Origin: Holothuria scabra
Lineage: Eukaryota > Echinodermata > Holothuroidea > Aspidochirotida > Holothuriidae
Assembly (NCBI GenBank): GCA_037179385.1
Contig: CM074185.1
Location: 50,037,000 to 50,100,999 of the forward strand
DNA length: 64,000 bases
Direction of reading: 5' to 3'
The notes below the pieces were generated by a model. It did no database searches, was not told the origin of the DNA, and worked only from the letters and a program-made list of their open reading frames with translations. The translations under genes and the position numbers were made by a program. The first letter of the stretch is position 1. Every line of letters starts with the position of its first letter. Positions 59,749 to 64,000 of this stretch are shown in pieces.

Positions 59749-61391
59749 CTAACGTTCATCCTTTAATGAATACTTTGAAGAACGCACAAAACAAATGGTT
59801 TCAGGGATATACTTGTATTCCAAATGGTGACAGATTTCCAGAAGAGGATGCCTTTCAAGACATTTACTTTACAATAACTAAAGAAGGTAATGAAGATAAC
59901 GTCATTTGCAGTTCAAAAATGACACAAACGCTGTTTGGAAAAGAACAAAGTTTTGTGTATCACGACAAAAGCGAATTTGGTCGAAAACTTTTCTTGCAGT
60001 ATGTTTGTTCTACTTTATGTCCACCAAACCCGGATCAAAATATAATTTTATATGTAAATCTTAAAGAATTACATAGCAGTACGACTATAGCTCACGCAAT
60101 AGAAAGTCAAATGACTTATTATGGATTAGTTTCAACTGATGTTATGCGATTCATCATGGAAAACAAAAAATGTCTATTAGTGCTTGATGCAGTAGATGAA
60201 CTTAATCAGTCATGTGGATATGACAGTACCCCTAACCCGAATATTCAGTACCCCTACAATCTAACAGTTAAAGATGTGCTAAGCGGCTCAAATCTCTTTC
60301 GAGAAAGCAAAAAGTTGGTTAGTTTGTGTATTGTTAAGCACAGGGATAACTTGGCATTCTCTTATCCGGAAAAACAAGTGTACATTAAAATAACACCATT
60401 TTCCACACCAAACTTAAAATCATACGTAGCGAGACTATTCAACTGTTACAAAAAGTTTCATCAAACTAACATTCACAAGTCAAACGAGGACGGAGGGAGT
60501 AATGACTACAACAAAGACGAGCAAGGTGATTGTGGTCTAATATATGACACACAACCTGCAACAAGCGTATCTAATCTCATTTTAGACGAGGAAAACATAA
60601 TTAACCAAACGGGAATGTGTCCTTCTTTACTCATTTTATTTATACACGCCTTAATATCAGATGTAACGAAAAAGGCAATCAATAATTTGAAAATTTACAT
60701 CCACAGACGAACCTATCTGACACGTTTAATTACAGATTGTTTGTATTTTCATTACTTTTTAAGTCTTGAAAAGTGTGGACATTCTGATCTTCCCATGATA
60801 AACCTTGGACGAGCATCATTTGAAAACAGCTTAGAAAATGTTTCGTTTGTGGAAACGTGTGATCTCGTTTCAAAATTCACAAGAACGCAGTTGCAAGGGA
60901 AGATTAGTGAAAAAACCCTTGACACTGCGATTGCAATTGGGCTTTTGAAGCTAGAAGCTAAAGAAGATTGCAGTCAAGATGCTAAAGGTAATGGTTCAAG
61001 TCCTTCCTCTGAGGGTTTCATTGAATTTCGTCACAACTACATTCAGGAATATTTTGTCGCGCAAGCAATCGCTTCTAAAGACGATATAGAAGAACAATTT
61101 TTGAAATCACCAGCTTTGGAAAGGAATGAAAGGATGAAACGAGTGTTGCAATTTATGCATGTAACAGAATCTCAAAAGCGGCACGAATTGCTGAATAAAC
61201 TGGTGTCAGAGAAGCTTTGGAATAATTTAATTGACTGCCTGTTCGAAAGTGAGACTGACGATGATTTCATGAGGATCAAGTCCGCGATTTCACCTTTGAC
61301 GGGAAAGTACACCGTCAATATCATAGACATGGATAAGCGTTACCACCGAATGGCGGTATCCAGGTTTTGTGAGGTTTTTGCTAATCACGAC
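59749..61391 (+). CDS. NACHT-domain (STAND NTPase) exon with degenerate P-loop
   Basis: This is a cytosolic signalling NTPase-like module of the NLR type. Numbering from the ATG at 59,766: residues 64-76 occupy the P-loop position, but the GxGK[ST] core reads EFGRK, so the catalytic Lys is Arg and the Ser/Thr is lost. Walker B is good (LLVLDAVDEL, 137-146). A sensor-like KHRD follows, then GMCPSLLILFIHAL as the helical domain, and FRHNYIQEYFVAQAIA (420-435) as the winged-helix signature of animal NLRs. No LRR is in this exon. A long low-complexity insert (about residues 235-270) precedes the helical domain. The 3' end is a strong donor (CACGAC|GTAAGT at 61,391, phase 0), so the gene continues to the right; the stop at 61,403 is read-through. 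Preferred acceptor is TTTTCTCAACAG (phase 1); AATAGCAG at 59,729 (phase 0) is the alternative. A single-exon gene starting at 59,766 is also possible. Confidence 0.82.
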
Positions 61392-62060
61392 GTAAGTATG
61401 TAGTTTGGTTCTGTTTGCATGTTTAATATTACTGTATGAAAAACTGGCTGTTTGCATACAGTATCTGTAGTGCCATCGGGGTAATGCGATTTCCTCTTTA
61501 ACTGAACGTGGGTTGACTTTACAACTTTTAGAAAAATTAAAAGTGCTGCTACAACATTTGTAGGGGCTTCGAAAAAGAACATCATTATTCACGGAAAACC
61601 CTCTGAAACGGAGTTCAAAGTATTGGTTTCTAAGAGAATACATAATGAAACTTTTGCCTCTATCCACCTTTCCCGGTTGAGAAGCTGACGTGGGGGTCAC
61701 CAAAAAAACTTAAGCTCTGATGGTGTCACATAATTTTGAAGTTTAGCAGCTTATGGAAATTTACACTTGGAAAAATGGCTTTTGTTTTCTGCATACTTCC
61801 AATTACGATAAAAAAAACACTTTGAAACTTACCAGAATAATTTCGCAAGCTCTCATATGACACAACTTTAGGCGAAACCGTCGACAAAAAGTCCAAAAAT
61901 TCATCGGAAGATTTCAGATCAGTCTTTCTGAACGTTTTGCGAATGGTCACACAGAGTGCGCGAATATTTTTCCACATAGTATGGCCGATAAATTCTTTCC
62001 ATTTTCTTGAAGACAGTCCACCCCATTTTGTTTGAGCGACGACTCTGTCTGCAATACACC
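61392..62060. other. Unassigned stretch 3' of the NACHT exon
   Basis: Presumed intron. No further exon is recognised. Confidence 0.45.
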
Positions 62061-62068
62061 TGTCGTCA

Positions 62069-63179
62069 CACTAGCGTAGCCAGCGGGGGGCGGGGGCAGG
62101 GGGCAGAGTGTCCCCCCCCCCCACAGAAATTTTGGGGACGCGATGGGCGATGTTGAAAAAATGAAGGGGAGCCAAAAAAAATTAAAAAAAAAAAATTATA
62201 GTTTTTCGGGGGGAGGGGACAGCAAAACATTCCAAAAGGGGAAGGTGACACCCAGGGAGACAGGCCCGTGGTCAGGGGGTTCAGGGGGTTAGCACTTAGT
62301 CCAGCTCATACCTAATTTTTCTTATTTTTATTTTTTTTTTTTTTATTGAAATGGAGTTTTGGCGTTTTTCAGGGCAAAATGTCAATTCCGCTGGTTTAGC
62401 CAAATAAGTGTAAGCCTTATGAGTAGCTGTTTTGTTCCAGTGCGACACAATTCCCTAGGGCCACATTGACTCGTACCGAGTAACCCTCTTACAGTCACAC
62501 ACTAACCCTGCTAACTCTCGAGGGAATAAGGAAAACATTGATACAAGATTGAAAATGTCCAAAAATTCCAACTTAGATGTTCACCAGATCGCTCAATTTG
62601 ATGTAAACTTGCCAAATCTCCTTGAGGCAGGAGGGGGAGAACCACACTCTCTCCCCGTTCGGTCGCTCGGCTCCTCACTTGGGCGGTTCGCTCCCTCAAG
62701 AAAATGCCACACCCCAGTGGCGGCGATGAAAAATGAAAAAGTTTGGGCTAAAGGTATGTTCAGCCCCTCAATATTTGTCAAGTGCCCCAATTAAGATGTG
62801 GGGAGAATTTCGAAGTTGGGCTGAACATATTCTTGCTTAAAACACTCGGGAAGTGCCGTTTCCGGCCATCTGAGGGGTTTGTAAAACCAAAAATTTCCTG
62901 GTACGCTCCGCGCCAATCGATGTTAGAGCTCCGCTTAGAAACATGTATTAACATTTTTCATAGATTGATTTTTTTTTTTTTTTTTGCATTAATTGAGAAA
63001 TATAAGAAATGAGATCCGTATTTCTAGGCTGGGAACATGCAGCATAAAACACTCGGGAAGTGCCGTTTCCTGCCATCTGAGGGGTTTCTAGAACCAAAAA
63101 TTTTCTTGTACGGTCAAGATTGGGGACGATGAGTCAACTTTGCCCCCCCCCCCCCACAAGAAAATCCTGGCTACGCCCG
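62069..63179. mobile_element. hAT-like non-autonomous element (1.1 kb)
   Basis: It begins CACTAGCGTAGCCAG and ends CTGGCTACGCCCG, flanked by a perfect 8-bp duplication TGTCGTCA (62,061-62,068 and 63,180-63,187). The interior has G/C homopolymers near each end, a poly-T at 62,334-62,343 and two variants of the module CATCTGAGGGGTTT with TCCGCGCCAATCGATG, also present in elements A and B. No transposase is encoded. Confidence 0.85.
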
Positions 63180-63187
63180 TGTCGTCA

Positions 63188-64000
<813 letters not shown>

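Noticed and set aside
59766..61403. NACHT open frame as a complete 545-residue gene
   Set aside because: The frame ends 12 nt past a strong donor (GAC|GTAAGT) and starts just after a good acceptor, so an internal exon fits better; a single-exon gene is not excluded.

Overview
The window is eukaryotic, repeat-dense, intron-rich DNA. The gene content (an immunoglobulin-like exon with a transmembrane exon, and a NACHT exon) and the repeat spectrum suggest an invertebrate deuterostome, most likely an echinoderm such as a sea cucumber. The taxon is an inference from protein style, not from a marker gene.

The host gene signal is sparse and all on the + strand. It consists of one Ig-like exon (333-665), a transmembrane exon (21,533-21,688), one short cytoplasmic exon (22,034-22,074), two candidate small exons (25,282-25,321 and 26,288-26,359) and one large NACHT exon (about 59,749-61,391). 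Their splice phases are compatible, so they can be read as one split gene for an Ig-ectodomain, single-pass, NACHT-bearing receptor. Upstream Ig exons and downstream exons would lie outside the window. The NACHT domain has a degraded P-loop, a conserved Walker B and a conserved winged-helix RHNYIQEYF motif.

The rest is mostly mobile DNA sitting in what would be introns. Two degenerate DNA transposons of one superfamily stand out. Both encode a very long transposase with N-terminal Cys/His motifs, a DNFD-containing catalytic core and a C-terminal XPG/FEN1-like nuclease region, which points to the Academ (AcademX-type) group. Element 1 spans 8,861-16,970 (coding on the - strand, CAT target duplication). 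Element 2 spans 44,156-58,160 (coding on the + strand, TTA/TTAT target duplication). Element 2 has very long terminal inverted repeats built from a ~156-bp tandem repeat (about 5 units left, about 15 right), and it split one copy of a 773-bp tandem duplication.

Around them lie many non-autonomous elements with clear ends: hAT-like elements (29,117-31,168 with 8-bp duplication GCTGCGCC; 62,069-63,179 with TGTCGTCA; a truncated inverted partner at 16,974-19,392), a TTAA-flanked element (23,753-24,326), a TA-flanked element with a demonstrable empty site (38,051-39,528), and several smaller MITEs. Other items are a U2 snRNA-derived sequence (39,696-39,745), a TATA-containing first-exon candidate (40,827-40,926), a minisatellite with nuclear-receptor-like DR1 motifs (45,540-47,010), a cluster of seven GTGGGAA motifs (38,122-38,204) and a (TA)n tract (63,496-63,633). 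No reverse transcriptase, tRNA, rRNA or CRISPR array was recognised.
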